From Arthrobacter sp. KBS0703 (GTDB lineage Bacteria > Actinomycetota > Actinomycetes > Actinomycetales > Micrococcaceae): a DNA stretch of 64,000 nt. Position numbers and translations under genes: made by a program. Positions 55,632 through 64,000 of this stretch are shown one piece after another. The stretch covers positions 1,240,001 to 1,304,000 of the forward strand of contig NZ_MVDG02000001.1 of assembly GCF_002008315.2 (NCBI RefSeq), given 5' to 3'. The notes beneath the pieces are model-generated. The model did no database searches, was not told the DNA's origin, and saw only the letters and a program-made list of their open reading frames with translations. Every line of letters begins with the position of its first letter. Position 1 is the first letter of the stretch.

Positions 55632-57366
55632 CTAGGAGAGCTCGCTCGCCGAACGCTGGATCTGGTCCAGCCATGCCTGGCGGGCGTCCAGGGCTTCCCG
55701 GGCTGCCTTGATCTTGCGCTGGTCGCCGGCCTTCTCGGCCTTGGCCAGATCATCCTTGAGCCCGGCGATGGCCGATTCAAGCTGGCTCAGGGCGCTGTTG
55801 GTGCGGGCCTTCGTCTCGGGGTTCGAGCGCTGCCAGATCTCGTCCTCGGCCTGCCGGACCGCATCTTCAATCTTGCGCAGGCCGGCTTCGATGCGCCCCA
55901 TATCCGCACGGGGCACCTTGCCGGCTTCCTCCCAGCGGTCGCGGACGGACTGCAGGGCCTTCTTGGCTGCGCCCAGGTCCTTGATCGGCAGGATTGTGTT
56001 GGCCTCCTCGAGGAGGGCCTCCTTGACCTTCAGGTTGGCAGCGTACTCCTGGTCGATCTCGTCGTTCGCAGCCTGGCGGGAGGAGAAGAAGACATCCTGG
56101 GCCGCGCGGAAACGCGCCCACAGCGCGTCATCATCCTTGCGGCTGGCGCGCGGAGACGCCTTCCAGTCGTCCATCAGCCGGCGGTATTCGCCGGCCGCAA
56201 AGCCCCAGTCCGTGGAGGAGGACAGTGCCTCGGCCTCGGCGATGAGCTTTTCCTTGGCGGCCTTCGCGGCGGAGTTGTTGCTGTCCAGCTGGGAGAAGTA
56301 GGCTCGGCGGTGCCGGTCGAAGACGGTCCGGGCGGCCCGGAACCGCTTCCACAGTGCATCTTCATTGCTGCGGCCCAGCCGGACGCCGCTCTTCTGCGCG
56401 GTCTTCCAGCTCTCGAACAGTTCGTTCATCCTGGCGCTGGAGGTTTTCCACTGGATCTGCGCCGGATCCGTTCCGGAAATGGCTTCGGCCTCCGTGACGA
56501 TGGCCTCCCGGGCGGCGAGTTCGGCCGCCCGAACGGCGTCGTGCTGCGCCTTTTCTGCCTTTTCGAGCGCAGTGATCTCCGTGGACAGTGCGTCCAGCCG
56601 GCTTTCCGCGGAACGGATGTCTCCCACCATGTTGCGCTCAGCAAGCTGCTCGCGGAGGTGAGTCACGGTCTTCTGCATGTCAGTCGTGGGCGCCTTGGAC
56701 GCAACGCGCTGTTCCAGCAGGACAATCTGGGCGACGATGTCGTCATACTTCCGGGCGAAGTACGCCAGCGCTTCGTCGTTGCTCACGTCCGGATACTGCC
56801 CGACGGGGTGCTCCTCGCCGTCGATGGTCAGGAAGACGTGGCCGTCACCCTCGACCCGGCCCCAGCGGGCCGCTTCAGCCAGTGACGTCGCGGGTGCAGC
56901 CGGGACAGGCGCCGCGGCAGCCGCAGGGCCAGCCTTGGGGCTGTCTCTTATACACATCTAGATGTGTATAAGAGACAGGTGCCGGCCGGGGCGCCGGCCG
57001 CGGGGCAGCAGGGGCAGGCGCTTCGGCGGCGGCCTCTCCCTCAACCGGTGCAGCCTCAGCGGCGGCAGCTTCAGCGGGCGCTTCAACGGTGTCAGCTTCC
57101 GGCGCGGCCTCCTTTTCAACCGGTGCGGCCTGCTCAGCTGCAGCCTGCGCAGGTTCCGCGGCGCCGGCCTCGGCGGGGGCTACCTCAGCCGGCTCAGCCT
57201 CCGGCTGTGTCTCTTATACACATCTAGATGTGTATAAGAGACAGGCTTCAGCCTGCACTGCTTCTGCCTGCGTGTCGTCTGCTGCTGCGTCCGTCGGTTC
57301 GGCCGGAGGGGCTGGAACCTCGTTCAGGTCGGCAGCTGTTTCGTCGGATTTCTGACTGTCTGTCAC
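55632..57366 (-). CDS. DUF349 domain protein, interrupted twice by adapters
   Basis: A soluble protein of about 550 residues. The C-terminal 400 residues are a chain of DUF349 helical repeats (ARWGRVEGDGHVFLTIDGEE, then repeated W-x-A-G-x-x-P-like units such as DRWEEAGKVPRADMGRIEAG). The N-terminus is a long Ala/Pro/Glu-rich region, probably disordered. Adapters lie at 57205-57244 and 56941-56978 within it; the three parts share composition and can be read MTDSQKSDETAADLNE, then PEAEPAEVAPAEAG, then PKAGPAAAAAP. GTG 57366 is my start. The length of the Ala-rich part is uncertain because of the junctions. Function unknown. Confidence 0.85.
56941..56978. other. Nextera/Tn5 junction adapter (assembly artefact)
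   Basis: The exact 38-base mosaic-end palindrome lies in the Ala-rich part of the DUF349 gene. Confidence 0.97.
57205..57244. other. Nextera/Tn5 junction adapter with a 2-base insertion (assembly artefact)
   Basis: The mosaic-end palindrome has an extra GT after the first four bases (CTGTGTCTCTT), making 40 bases. It lies in the Ala-rich part of the DUF349 gene, 226 bases from the previous copy. Confidence 0.95.
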
Positions 57367-57436
57367 CGCTAAAAGTCTTTCGCTTGGAGGAAAATACTCT
57401 CGTAATGCACCCGTGGCCGCTTGGAACACGGGGTTC

Positions 57437-58252
57437 TTACTTCAGAGAGAACGAGTCTATCGTGACTGGTTCCGCAGGAGCGCCGTCGGTGGCGTTTCCG
57501 CCCGACTTAAGACCTGCAGCCGCAATCTTTGTCACCACATCCAGGCCGGAGGTCACCTTGCCCACCACTGTGTAGCCGCCCGCGGCGTCAGCGGGGATGA
57601 CGGTGTCCTTGTATACGACGAAGAACTGCGTGCCGTTGCCGTAGGCGTTTCCGCCGGTGCGGGCCACCGCAATGGTGCCGGCCGGATACTTGTTGTCCGC
57701 CGGCGTGTTTTCGAGCGGCCCCCAGGTGTAGCCGGGGTCGCTCTGGCCGTCTCCGGTCTTGGAGCCGCACTGCAGCACGCCGAAGTTATCCGCAGTGGTG
57801 AGCCGGTGGCAGCTGACGCCCTGGTAGTAGCCGGAGTCGGCAAGGGACTTGAAGACGGCGGCGGCCTGCGGCGCCTTGGTGCCATCCAGCTGCACGCCCA
57901 CGGCTCCGCGGTTGAGTTTCAGTTCGCCGGTGAAGACCTTGCCCGCGGCCGATTCCGGCTTGGGGATGTTGGGGGCGTTGGTGGCAGGGGCGTTGGTGGC
58001 AGGGGCCGATGCAGAGGCCGACGGCGACGCCAGCCCTGCCTCAGCCGCGGCGAACTCTTCCTCTGTCGGGTTTCCGGAGAAAACCGTCAGTTGAAGCACG
58101 ACGGCGAGGATCACCGCCGCCGCTCCGGCGCCACCGGCAAGCAGGTTGTCCCGCTTGCGGCGCTTTTCCTGGTCCCGGCGAAGCTCGCGTTTGGCTTCCA
58201 TTTGCTGGATGCGCCTCTTGGCTTCACGCGTCTCGCGTGGGCTGGCCGCCAC
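57437..58252 (-). CDS. Membrane-anchored peptidyl-prolyl cis-trans isomerase (cyclophilin type)
   Basis: A 271-residue protein. A charged N-terminus (RETREAKRRIQQMEAKRELR) precedes one membrane segment (LLAGGAGAAAVILAVVLQLTVF), an Ala/Ser/Pro linker, and an extracytoplasmic cyclophilin domain with SCHRLTTADNFGVLQCGSKTG and GTQFFVVYKDT. The domain follows the short actinobacterial cyclophilin pattern, in which the catalytic Arg (CHRL) is kept. It probably helps folding of secreted proteins. The GTG start has GGAGGAC five bases upstream. Confidence 0.9.
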   Translation of the reverse strand: MAASPRETREAKRRIQQMEAKRELRRDQEKRRKRDNLLAGGAGAAAVILAVVLQLTVFSGNPTEEEFAAAEAGLASPSASASAPATNAPATNAPNIPKPESAAGKVFTGELKLNRGAVGVQLDGTKAPQAAAVFKSLADSGYYQGVSCHRLTTADNFGVLQCGSKTGDGQSDPGYTWGPLENTPADNKYPAGTIAVARTGGNAYGNGTQFFVVYKDTVIPADAAGGYTVVGKVTSGLDVVTKIAAAGLKSGGNATDGAPAEPVTIDSFSLK

Positions 58253-58509
58253 AGGTCCTCCTCGTTGATCGGGCTGCCCGCCTGATCCGCCCTGAAGGCA
58301 TCCCCGGCTGCAGCTGCAGTGTGGCGGCCGGTCACGTCGCGGCCCCCGCATTAGAGATGCAGGCGCCGAAAGCATAAACTGACTGCCGCACATAGTTTAT
58401 GCATGACAGGCTGGACTCCCGCCCTTGCCGCCGCTTTTTGATTTAAATGGCGACGCGGAATACTGCGCAGCGGACCCCGGCCTTCGGTTACCTGAGGAGA
58501 AACTCCACC

Positions 58510-59862
58510 ATGGCACGCACAGCCTCCCTGTCCGGATTCCCCGAGTGGCTTCCCGAGGAGCGGCTGGTGGAGCAGCATGTCCTGGACACCCTGCGCCGTA
58601 CCTTTGAACTGCACGGCTTCTCCTCGATTGAAACCCGCGCCGTGGAAACGGTCGGCCAGTTGCTGCGCAAGGGCGAGATCGACAAAGAGGTCTACGGCCT
58701 CAGCCGGCTTCAGGACGACGAAGGCGAAGAGGGCAAGGGCAAGCACGACCCCCACGCACTCGCCCTGCACTTTGACCTGACGGTCCCGTTTGCGCGGTAC
58801 GTCGTTGAGAACGCCGGATACCTGGCCTTCCCGTTCCGCCGCTACCAGATCCAGAAGGTCTGGCGCGGGGAACGTCCGCAGGAAGGTCGCGCCCGCGAGT
58901 TCACGCAGGCGGACATCGATGTGGTGGGCGACGGCGACCTTCCCTTCCGCTACGACGTCGAAATCGCCCTGGTCATCGCCGAGGCCCTGGGCGCGCTGCC
59001 CATCCCGGATTTCCGGCTCCGCATCAATAACCGGAAGCTCGCAGAGGGGTTCTACCGCGGCATCGGCCTGGACGACACCGCCGGCGTGCTCCGCAGCATC
59101 GACAAGCTGGAGAAGATCGGTCCCGACAAGGTGGCCGAGCTGCTCAGGACCGAGCTGGGCGCCACTGACGAGCAGGCACAGGCAGCGCTGAAGCTTGCCG
59201 GCATCCGGACCGAGGACACGTCCTTCGTGGCCCAGGTCCGTTCCCTTGGTGTGAGCAACGATCTCCTCGAAGAAGGCCTGGACGAACTCGAGCAGGTCAT
59301 TGAGGCCGCGGTGAAGCGCGCTCCGGGGAAGGTGGTTGCGGACCTGAGCATTGCCCGCGGGCTGGACTACTACACCGGAACAGTGGTCGAAACGGTGCTG
59401 GTCGGCCACGAGCAGCTGGGCTCGATCTGCTCCGGCGGCCGGTATGACGCGCTGGCGAGCAAGGGCAGCCGCAAGTTCCCCGGCGTCGGGCTGTCCATCG
59501 GCGTGACCCGCCTCGTCTCCCGCATCCTCAGCCAGGACCTTGCGAAGGCGTCCCGCTCGGTGCCCACCGCCGTGCTCGTCGCGCTGAACGCGGACGACAC
59601 GTGGGGAGAGGCGCAGGACGTGGCCACCCAGCTGCGCAGCCGCGGCATCCCCACGGAAGTGGCCGCCAAGGCCGAGAAGTTCGGAAAGCAGATCAAGTTC
59701 GCCGACCGCCGGGGGATCCCCTTCGTCTGGTTCACCGACGACGACGGCAAGCACCAGGTCAAGGACATCCGTTCCGGGGTCCAGACCGACGCCGATCCGG
59801 CGACATGGACGCCGTCGGACGAGGACCTCCACGTCCAGGTCACGGGCGTTTCACCGGAGTAA
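58510..59862 (+). CDS. hisS: Histidyl-tRNA synthetase
   Basis: A 450-residue class II synthetase. Motif 2 region is YQIQKVWRGERPQEGRAREF with QADIDVVG; the histidine-specific motif is ARGLDYYTGTVVE; the C-terminal anticodon-binding domain covers the last 95 residues. ATG 58510 follows GAGGAGA. The frame is open upstream without a binding site. Confidence 0.95.
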   Translation: MARTASLSGFPEWLPEERLVEQHVLDTLRRTFELHGFSSIETRAVETVGQLLRKGEIDKEVYGLSRLQDDEGEEGKGKHDPHALALHFDLTVPFARYVVENAGYLAFPFRRYQIQKVWRGERPQEGRAREFTQADIDVVGDGDLPFRYDVEIALVIAEALGALPIPDFRLRINNRKLAEGFYRGIGLDDTAGVLRSIDKLEKIGPDKVAELLRTELGATDEQAQAALKLAGIRTEDTSFVAQVRSLGVSNDLLEEGLDELEQVIEAAVKRAPGKVVADLSIARGLDYYTGTVVETVLVGHEQLGSICSGGRYDALASKGSRKFPGVGLSIGVTRLVSRILSQDLAKASRSVPTAVLVALNADDTWGEAQDVATQLRSRGIPTEVAAKAEKFGKQIKFADRRGIPFVWFTDDDGKHQVKDIRSGVQTDADPATWTPSDEDLHVQVTGVSPE

Positions 59863-59922
59863 TCGGCGGGGCTGACCGCTGCCGGTGACCGCCCGGACTG
59901 ATCTACTCCGCGGTGCGGAGGC

Positions 59923-61167
59923 TCAGTGCCGGCGCAGCCGGAGCGCCAGCGCCCGTCCGCCAATCCCGGCAGCAAGCACAGCCGCCATGGTCAGCACCGA
60001 CGCCGGCGGCAGGGTGAAGGCCAGGAGGAGGCAGCCGGCGAGTCCCGCCGCATTGAGCCACTTTGGCGCATGCCGCGGGCGGTCCTTAAGCGTGTAGGCC
60101 GCAGCGTTGGTCACGGCGTAGTAGAGCAGCACACCGAAGCTGGAGAACCCCACCACGGTCACGACGTCGCTGGCCAGCAACAGCAGGATCACGACGGCGG
60201 CCACGGCGAGTTCCGCCACGAAGGGCACCGGATGGCGTCCGCCCACCCGCGCGAGCGGGCGGGGCAGGTCTCGTTCGCGGGCCATGGCCATCGCGGTGCG
60301 CCCCACGCCGGTGATGAGCGCCAGCAGTGCGCCCAGGGACGCGGCGGCGGCACCGGCCTGCACGACCGGCGCCCAGCCGGCCAGGCGGGACTGCACCACG
60401 GCGTCGAGCAACGGTGCCGATGAGGCGGCAAGCGACTGGACGGGCAGATGGGCCAGCAGCAGCGCCGCCAGCAGCACGTAGATGGCGAAGGCGCCGGCCA
60501 GTGCACCGAGGATGGCGCGCGGGATCACCCTGGCGGGGTCCTTCACTTCCTCGCCCAGGGTGGCGATCCGTGCATAGCCGGCGAAAGCGAAGAACACCAG
60601 GCCAGCCGCCGGCAGGATGCCCCACACGCTGCCCACGGAGTCTCCCGTCCCGCTGCCGGCGGGGTTCGGACCCAGGATGCTGGCCGCGGACACAAACACC
60701 AGGGTGGCCAGCACGATGCCCAGCAGGATGCGGGTCAGGAACGCCGTCCGGGTGATGCCCAGCAGGTTCACGCCGGTCAGCACCACCACGGCTGCGACAG
60801 CCACCGGGGTGGCGTACTCCGGCGCCACGTACTGCCCGAAGGTCAGGGCCATGGCGGCGCACGAGGCCGTCTTGCCGGTCACGAAACCCCATCCCGCGAG
60901 GAAGCCCGGCCATTCGCCCAGCTGCCGGCGGCCGTACAGGTACGTGCCGCCGCTCTCCGGGTATGTGGCCGCGAGCTGGGCGGACGCCACGGCGTTGCAA
61001 TACGCCACTGCCCCGGCAATCACGATGGATGCGAGGAGCAGATTTCCGGCGAGGCCGGCAGCCGGACCGAAAACCACAAAGACGCCGGCGCCGAGCATCG
61101 ATCCGAGTCCGATCGAAGTTGCGTCGAACACACCAAGCCTTCGCTGGAGCCTCTGGTGCCTGGTCAT
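59923..61167 (-). CDS. APC family amino acid permease
   Basis: A 414-residue transporter with about twelve membrane segments. The APC signature is at the N-terminus: VFDATSIGLGSMLGAGVFVV, followed by YPESGGTYLYGRRQLGEWPG and FFAFAGYARIATLGEEVKDP. Substrate is unknown; the family takes up amino acids or polyamines. It converges with hisS and diverges from aspS, so it is a single-gene unit. Confidence 0.92.
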   Translation of the reverse strand: MTRHQRLQRRLGVFDATSIGLGSMLGAGVFVVFGPAAGLAGNLLLASIVIAGAVAYCNAVASAQLAATYPESGGTYLYGRRQLGEWPGFLAGWGFVTGKTASCAAMALTFGQYVAPEYATPVAVAAVVVLTGVNLLGITRTAFLTRILLGIVLATLVFVSAASILGPNPAGSGTGDSVGSVWGILPAAGLVFFAFAGYARIATLGEEVKDPARVIPRAILGALAGAFAIYVLLAALLLAHLPVQSLAASSAPLLDAVVQSRLAGWAPVVQAGAAAASLGALLALITGVGRTAMAMARERDLPRPLARVGGRHPVPFVAELAVAAVVILLLLASDVVTVVGFSSFGVLLYYAVTNAAAYTLKDRPRHAPKWLNAAGLAGCLLLAFTLPPASVLTMAAVLAAGIGGRALALRLRRH

Positions 61168-61264
61168 GGCGGGTCGTGAACCTTTCCAGCGGGTAAACTC
61201 GGACGGGATCGTTCCGCAACGATCCTATTGAACTTCATTTTGTTTTCCTTCTGAAAGGAATGTT

Positions 61265-63073
61265 GTGCTGCGCACACATGACCTCGGATCCCTCCGTTCC
61301 GAGCACATTGGACAAACCGTAACCCTGGCTGGCTGGGTTGGCCGCCGTCGTGATCACGGTGGTGTCGCATTCGTCGATCTGCGTGACGCCTCAGGCGTCG
61401 CCCAGATCGTGGTCCGCGAAGAAGAGGTCTTCCACGGGCTGCGCAATGAGTATGTGCTGCAGGTGACCGGCACGGTGTCCAAGCGCCCCGAGGGTAACGA
61501 AAACCCGGCGCTGGCCACCGGCGAGATCGAGGTCATGGCGGACAAGGTGGTCATCCTCAACACCGCGGACGCGCTTCCGTTCCAGATCGACGAGCACGTC
61601 GAGGTCGGCGAGGAAGCCCGGCTCAAGCACCGCTACCTTGACCTGCGCCGCCCCGGCCCCAGCCGCAACCTCCGCCTCCGCTCCGAAGCCAACCGCGTGG
61701 CACGCAAACTGCTCCACCAGGACGGCTTCGTCGAGATCGAGACCCCCACGCTGACGCGTTCGACGCCGGAAGGCGCCCGCGACTTCGTGGTGCCGGCCCG
61801 CCTCGCCCCGGGTTCCTGGTACGCCCTGCCGCAGTCGCCGCAGCTTTTCAAGCAGCTGCTGCAGGTGGGCGGTTTCGAGAAGTACTACCAGATTGCCCGC
61901 TGCTACCGCGACGAGGACTTCCGCGCCGACCGCCAGCCGGAGTTCACCCAGCTGGACATTGAGGCCAGCTTCGTCGACCAGGACGACATCATCTCGCTCG
62001 GCGAAAACATCGTGAAGGCGCTGTGGAAGCTGATTGACGTCGAGATCCCCACGCCCATCCAGCGCATCACCTACGCGGACGCCATGGCGCGGTACGGCTC
62101 CGACAAGCCCGACCTGCGGTTCGGCCAGGAACTCACTGAGCTGACGGAATTCTTCAAGGACACCAACTTCGGCGTCTTCAAGGCGCCCTACGTGGGTGCC
62201 GTGGTCATGCCCGGCGGTGCCTCCCAGGCACGCCGCGCCCTGGATGCCTGGCAGGAATGGGCCAAGCAGCGTGGTGCCAAGGGCCTGGCCTACGTCCTGT
62301 ACAAGGAAGACGGCGAGCTCGCCGGCCCCGTGGCCAAGAATCTCACGGAAACCGAACGTGCAGGCCTCGCCGACGCCGTTGGCGCCAAGCCCGGCGACTG
62401 CATCTTCTTCGCCGCCGGCGACAAGACGCCTTCCCGTGCACTGCTCGGCGCCGCCCGCGTTGAGATCGGCCACCGCACCGGCCTGATCGATCCCAAGGCG
62501 TGGGCCTTCTGCTGGGTAGTGGACGCACCCATGTTCGAACCCGCTGCTACGGCCGTGGCGTCCGGTGACGTGGCTGTGGGTACCGGCCAGTGGACCGCAG
62601 TCCACCACGCGTTCACCTCGCCTAAGCCGGAGTTCATGGACTCGTTCGACAAGGATCCCGAATCGGCGCTGTCCTACGCCTACGACATCGTCTGCAACGG
62701 CAACGAGATCGGCGGCGGATCCATCCGTATCCACGAGCGGGACGTCCAGGAGCGCGTATTTGAGCTCATGGGTCTCGACAGGGCGGACGCGCAGACCAAA
62801 TTCGGCTTCCTGCTGGAGGGCTTCAAGTACGGGGCCCCGCCCCACGGCGGCATCGCCTTCGGCTGGGACCGTGTCGTAGCCCTGCTCGCCGGAGTCGATT
62901 CGATCCGCGACGTCATCGCCTTCCCGAAGTCCGGCGGCGGCCATGACCCCCTCACGGACGCCCCTGCCCCCATTACGGCACAGCAGCGCAAGGAAGCCGG
63001 CGTGGACTTCAAGCCCGAGGCCAAGAAGCCTGAGGCCAAGAAGGCCGACGAGCAGTCGCCCGAAGAGAAGTAG
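61265..63073 (+). CDS. aspS: Aspartyl-tRNA synthetase (probably Asp/Asn non-discriminating)
   Basis: A 602-residue bacterial-type class II enzyme: N-terminal OB-fold ([20 protein letters not shown]), catalytic core with [20 protein letters not shown] and [19 protein letters not shown], an inserted GAD domain, and motif 3 ([15 protein letters not shown]). Residue 31 is His (RRDHGG), as in enzymes that also charge tRNA-Asn, rather than the Leu of discriminating E. coli AspRS. A Lys/Glu-rich tail ends the protein. The GTG start follows GAAAGGAA. Confidence 0.95.
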   Translation: MLRTHDLGSLRSEHIGQTVTLAGWVGRRRDHGGVAFVDLRDASGVAQIVVREEEVFHGLRNEYVLQVTGTVSKRPEGNENPALATGEIEVMADKVVILNTADALPFQIDEHVEVGEEARLKHRYLDLRRPGPSRNLRLRSEANRVARKLLHQDGFVEIETPTLTRSTPEGARDFVVPARLAPGSWYALPQSPQLFKQLLQVGGFEKYYQIARCYRDEDFRADRQPEFTQLDIEASFVDQDDIISLGENIVKALWKLIDVEIPTPIQRITYADAMARYGSDKPDLRFGQELTELTEFFKDTNFGVFKAPYVGAVVMPGGASQARRALDAWQEWAKQRGAKGLAYVLYKEDGELAGPVAKNLTETERAGLADAVGAKPGDCIFFAAGDKTPSRALLGAARVEIGHRTGLIDPKAWAFCWVVDAPMFEPAATAVASGDVAVGTGQWTAVHHAFTSPKPEFMDSFDKDPESALSYAYDIVCNGNEIGGGSIRIHERDVQERVFELMGLDRADAQTKFGFLLEGFKYGAPPHGGIAFGWDRVVALLAGVDSIRDVIAFPKSGGGHDPLTDAPAPITAQQRKEAGVDFKPEAKKPEAKKADEQSPEEK

Positions 63074-63131
63074 CCGGCGCAGCAAGCGTCTTGGTTTAGC
63101 GCCCCTTCGGGGCCGCCGCAGCTGCGGTATC

Positions 63132-63161
63132 AACGGCTCCCCGGAATCCCGGGGAGCCGTT
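63132..63161 (+). terminator. Terminator-like hairpin after aspS
   Basis: A perfect 13-base stem (63132-63144 with 63149-63161) with an AATC loop, 58 bases past the aspS stop. No U-run. Confidence 0.65.
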
Positions 63162-63199
63162 GGCGTCCCCTGACACAGTCGGCTGATACAAAGGAAGCC

Positions 63200-64000
63200 A
63201 TGCCGGACCTGATTTCGCTGCCGCGGCTGGAAGAGCTGATGGACGCCGCGTGGCCCGCCCCTGACCGCCACGACACAGGGGAGTGGGTGCTTCGCGCCGC
63301 CGACGGCGTCACGCCTGTCTCTTATACACATCTAGGCGTCACGCAGCGGGCGAACTCCGTCTGGTTATACACATCTAGATGTGTATATGAGACAGGGCGT
63401 AGTCCGTATGGCCCCGTGCCGCGGGTGCGGATCCCGTGGCCGCCGCGCGGAACGCGGCGGCCTGGTACCGGGACCGACGGCTTCCGGTGATCTACCAGAT
63501 GTTCGCCCGTGGCCCCGCAGACCCCTTGGATGCGCTGCTTGACCGGCAGGGCTTCTCCAGTCAGTCCGAAACGCTAATCATGGCCATGCCCGGCAACGGC
63601 AGGTCTGGTTATTCAGACGCCCCAGTGCATTCGGGTTTAGGGTATCCCGCCGCGGAAATCTCTCGGCGGCCCTCGGCTGAGTGGGCCGAGCTGTGGTGGT
63701 CGGTGGACGGCCGCGGCGGCGCGGATCAGCTGGCCATTGCGTTGGGGATCCTGACCGCCTGCCCGTCGCTGTACGCGATGGTGAGGGACGACGGCGGCCG
63801 GCCGGCCGCCGTCGGACGCCTTGCGGTTCCTCCCGGCGGGCCCGACGGGTGGGGCGGACTGTACTGCATGACGACGCGCCCCGATGCCCGGCGGCAGGGG
63901 CACGCCGGCCGGGTGGTCCGTGCGCTGCTGGACGAAGGCTCGGCGCAGGGGCTGGCCGGCTACTGGCTGCTCGTCATGGCATCCAACGCCCCCGCACGGG
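63200..64000 (+). CDS. GNAT family acetyltransferase, interrupted by adapters and cut by the window end
   Basis: Opening: MPDLISLPRLEELMDAAWPA. The reading continues after the adapters as VAAARNAAAWYRDRRLPVIY and, further on, RLAVPPGGPDGWGGLYCMTT and DARRQGHAGRVVRALLD, the acetyl-CoA binding motif of GNAT proteins. Removing the adapters and the 9-base duplications gives a continuous frame reading GVTQRANSVWPRAAGADPVA across the damaged zone. The substrate is unknown. ATG 63200 has AAGGAAG upstream. The C-terminus lies beyond the window. Confidence 0.8.
63315..63395. other. Two damaged Nextera/Tn5 adapters with 9-base duplications (assembly artefact)
   Basis: A complete mosaic end at 63315-63333 is flanked by GCGTCACGC on both sides (63306-63314 and 63336-63344). 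A second, imperfect adapter at 63365-63395 is flanked by TCCGTCTGG (63356-63364) and TCCGTATGG (63403-63411). Nine-base duplications are the footprint of Tn5 cutting. Confidence 0.93.

Noticed and set aside
13172..57244. The recurring 38-base palindrome as a natural repeat, operator, CRISPR repeat or transposon end
   Set aside because: It is exactly two Tn5 mosaic ends of the Nextera reagent, found inside unrelated coding regions with no spacer pattern, transposase gene or conserved spacing.
61391..63331. 646-codon open frame antisense to aspS, starting inside an adapter
   Set aside because: It begins with the adapter peptide MCIRDR and runs opposite aspS; no domain is visible.

Overview
The window is high-GC DNA from an actinobacterium of the Micrococcaceae, most like Arthrobacter or Pseudarthrobacter. 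The pointers are class Ib ribonucleotide reductase with NrdH, MurT/GatD, mycoredoxin, LysG/LysE, DUF6504-DnaE2, frequent GTG/TTG starts, apparent leaderless promoters and the order thrS-HIT-pgsA ... pdxS ... pdxT-yebC-ruvCAB-yajC-secDF-rel-hisS-aspS. It is mostly ordinary chromosomal core sequence. I found no tRNA or rRNA genes, no CRISPR array and no natural insertion sequence.

Layout. 1-1.8 kb: end of a DUF1365 gene and cyclopropane fatty acid synthase. 2.1-6.3 kb: nrdHIEF behind a palindromic NrdR-like box. 6.4-11.3 kb: an acetyltransferase remnant, an unrecognised membrane protein, a lipoprotein, a secreted beta-helix protein and a dienelactone hydrolase. 11.4-16.7 kb: RNase Z, a secreted GH16 enzyme, a cupin, an AlkD-like protein and an ammonium transporter with a GlnR-like operator. 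17-21.5 kb: small stress or unknown proteins (DUF1810, CsbD, Nudix, TraR/DksA, DUF1918, DUF5671-like). 21.5-30.7 kb: SulP transporter, nuclease/phosphatase, thioesterase, LipL-like transferase, LysE/LysG, mycoredoxin, SRAP, VOC protein and chorismate mutase. 30.8-34.8 kb: SOS-controlled DUF6504-dnaE2. 35-39.3 kb: thrS, HIT, pgsA, pdxS. 39.4-44.9 kb: M3 peptidase, CapA-like lipoprotein, gatD/murT. 44.9-52.4 kb: pdxT, yebC, ruvCAB, yajC, secDF. 52.5-63.1 kb: rel, an AbiEi-like gene, a DUF349 protein, a peptidyl-prolyl isomerase, hisS, an APC permease and aspS. 63.2 kb to the end: a truncated GNAT gene.

The most important observation concerns the assembly, not the biology. Nine places carry the Tn5/Nextera mosaic end, usually as the back-to-back palindrome of the Nextera mate-pair junction adapter. 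Every copy lies inside a coding region and breaks it: GH16 (two), AlkD, CapA, RuvC, SecF, the DUF349 protein (two) and GNAT. Gene continuity across most junctions shows that the order is right and the local sequence is wrong, so these genes should be read as intact in the organism. At the GNAT copy, 9-base duplications typical of Tn5 cutting allow the true reading to be recovered.

I did not find a convincing undescribed system. The better biological leads are the GlnR-like operator at amt, the SOS box before DUF6504-dnaE2 (with no imuB alongside), the leaderless divergent murT/pdxT promoters, a MurT without zinc-ribbon cysteines, a LipL-like Cys/Lys transferase, and a 50-base near-palindrome after pdxS.
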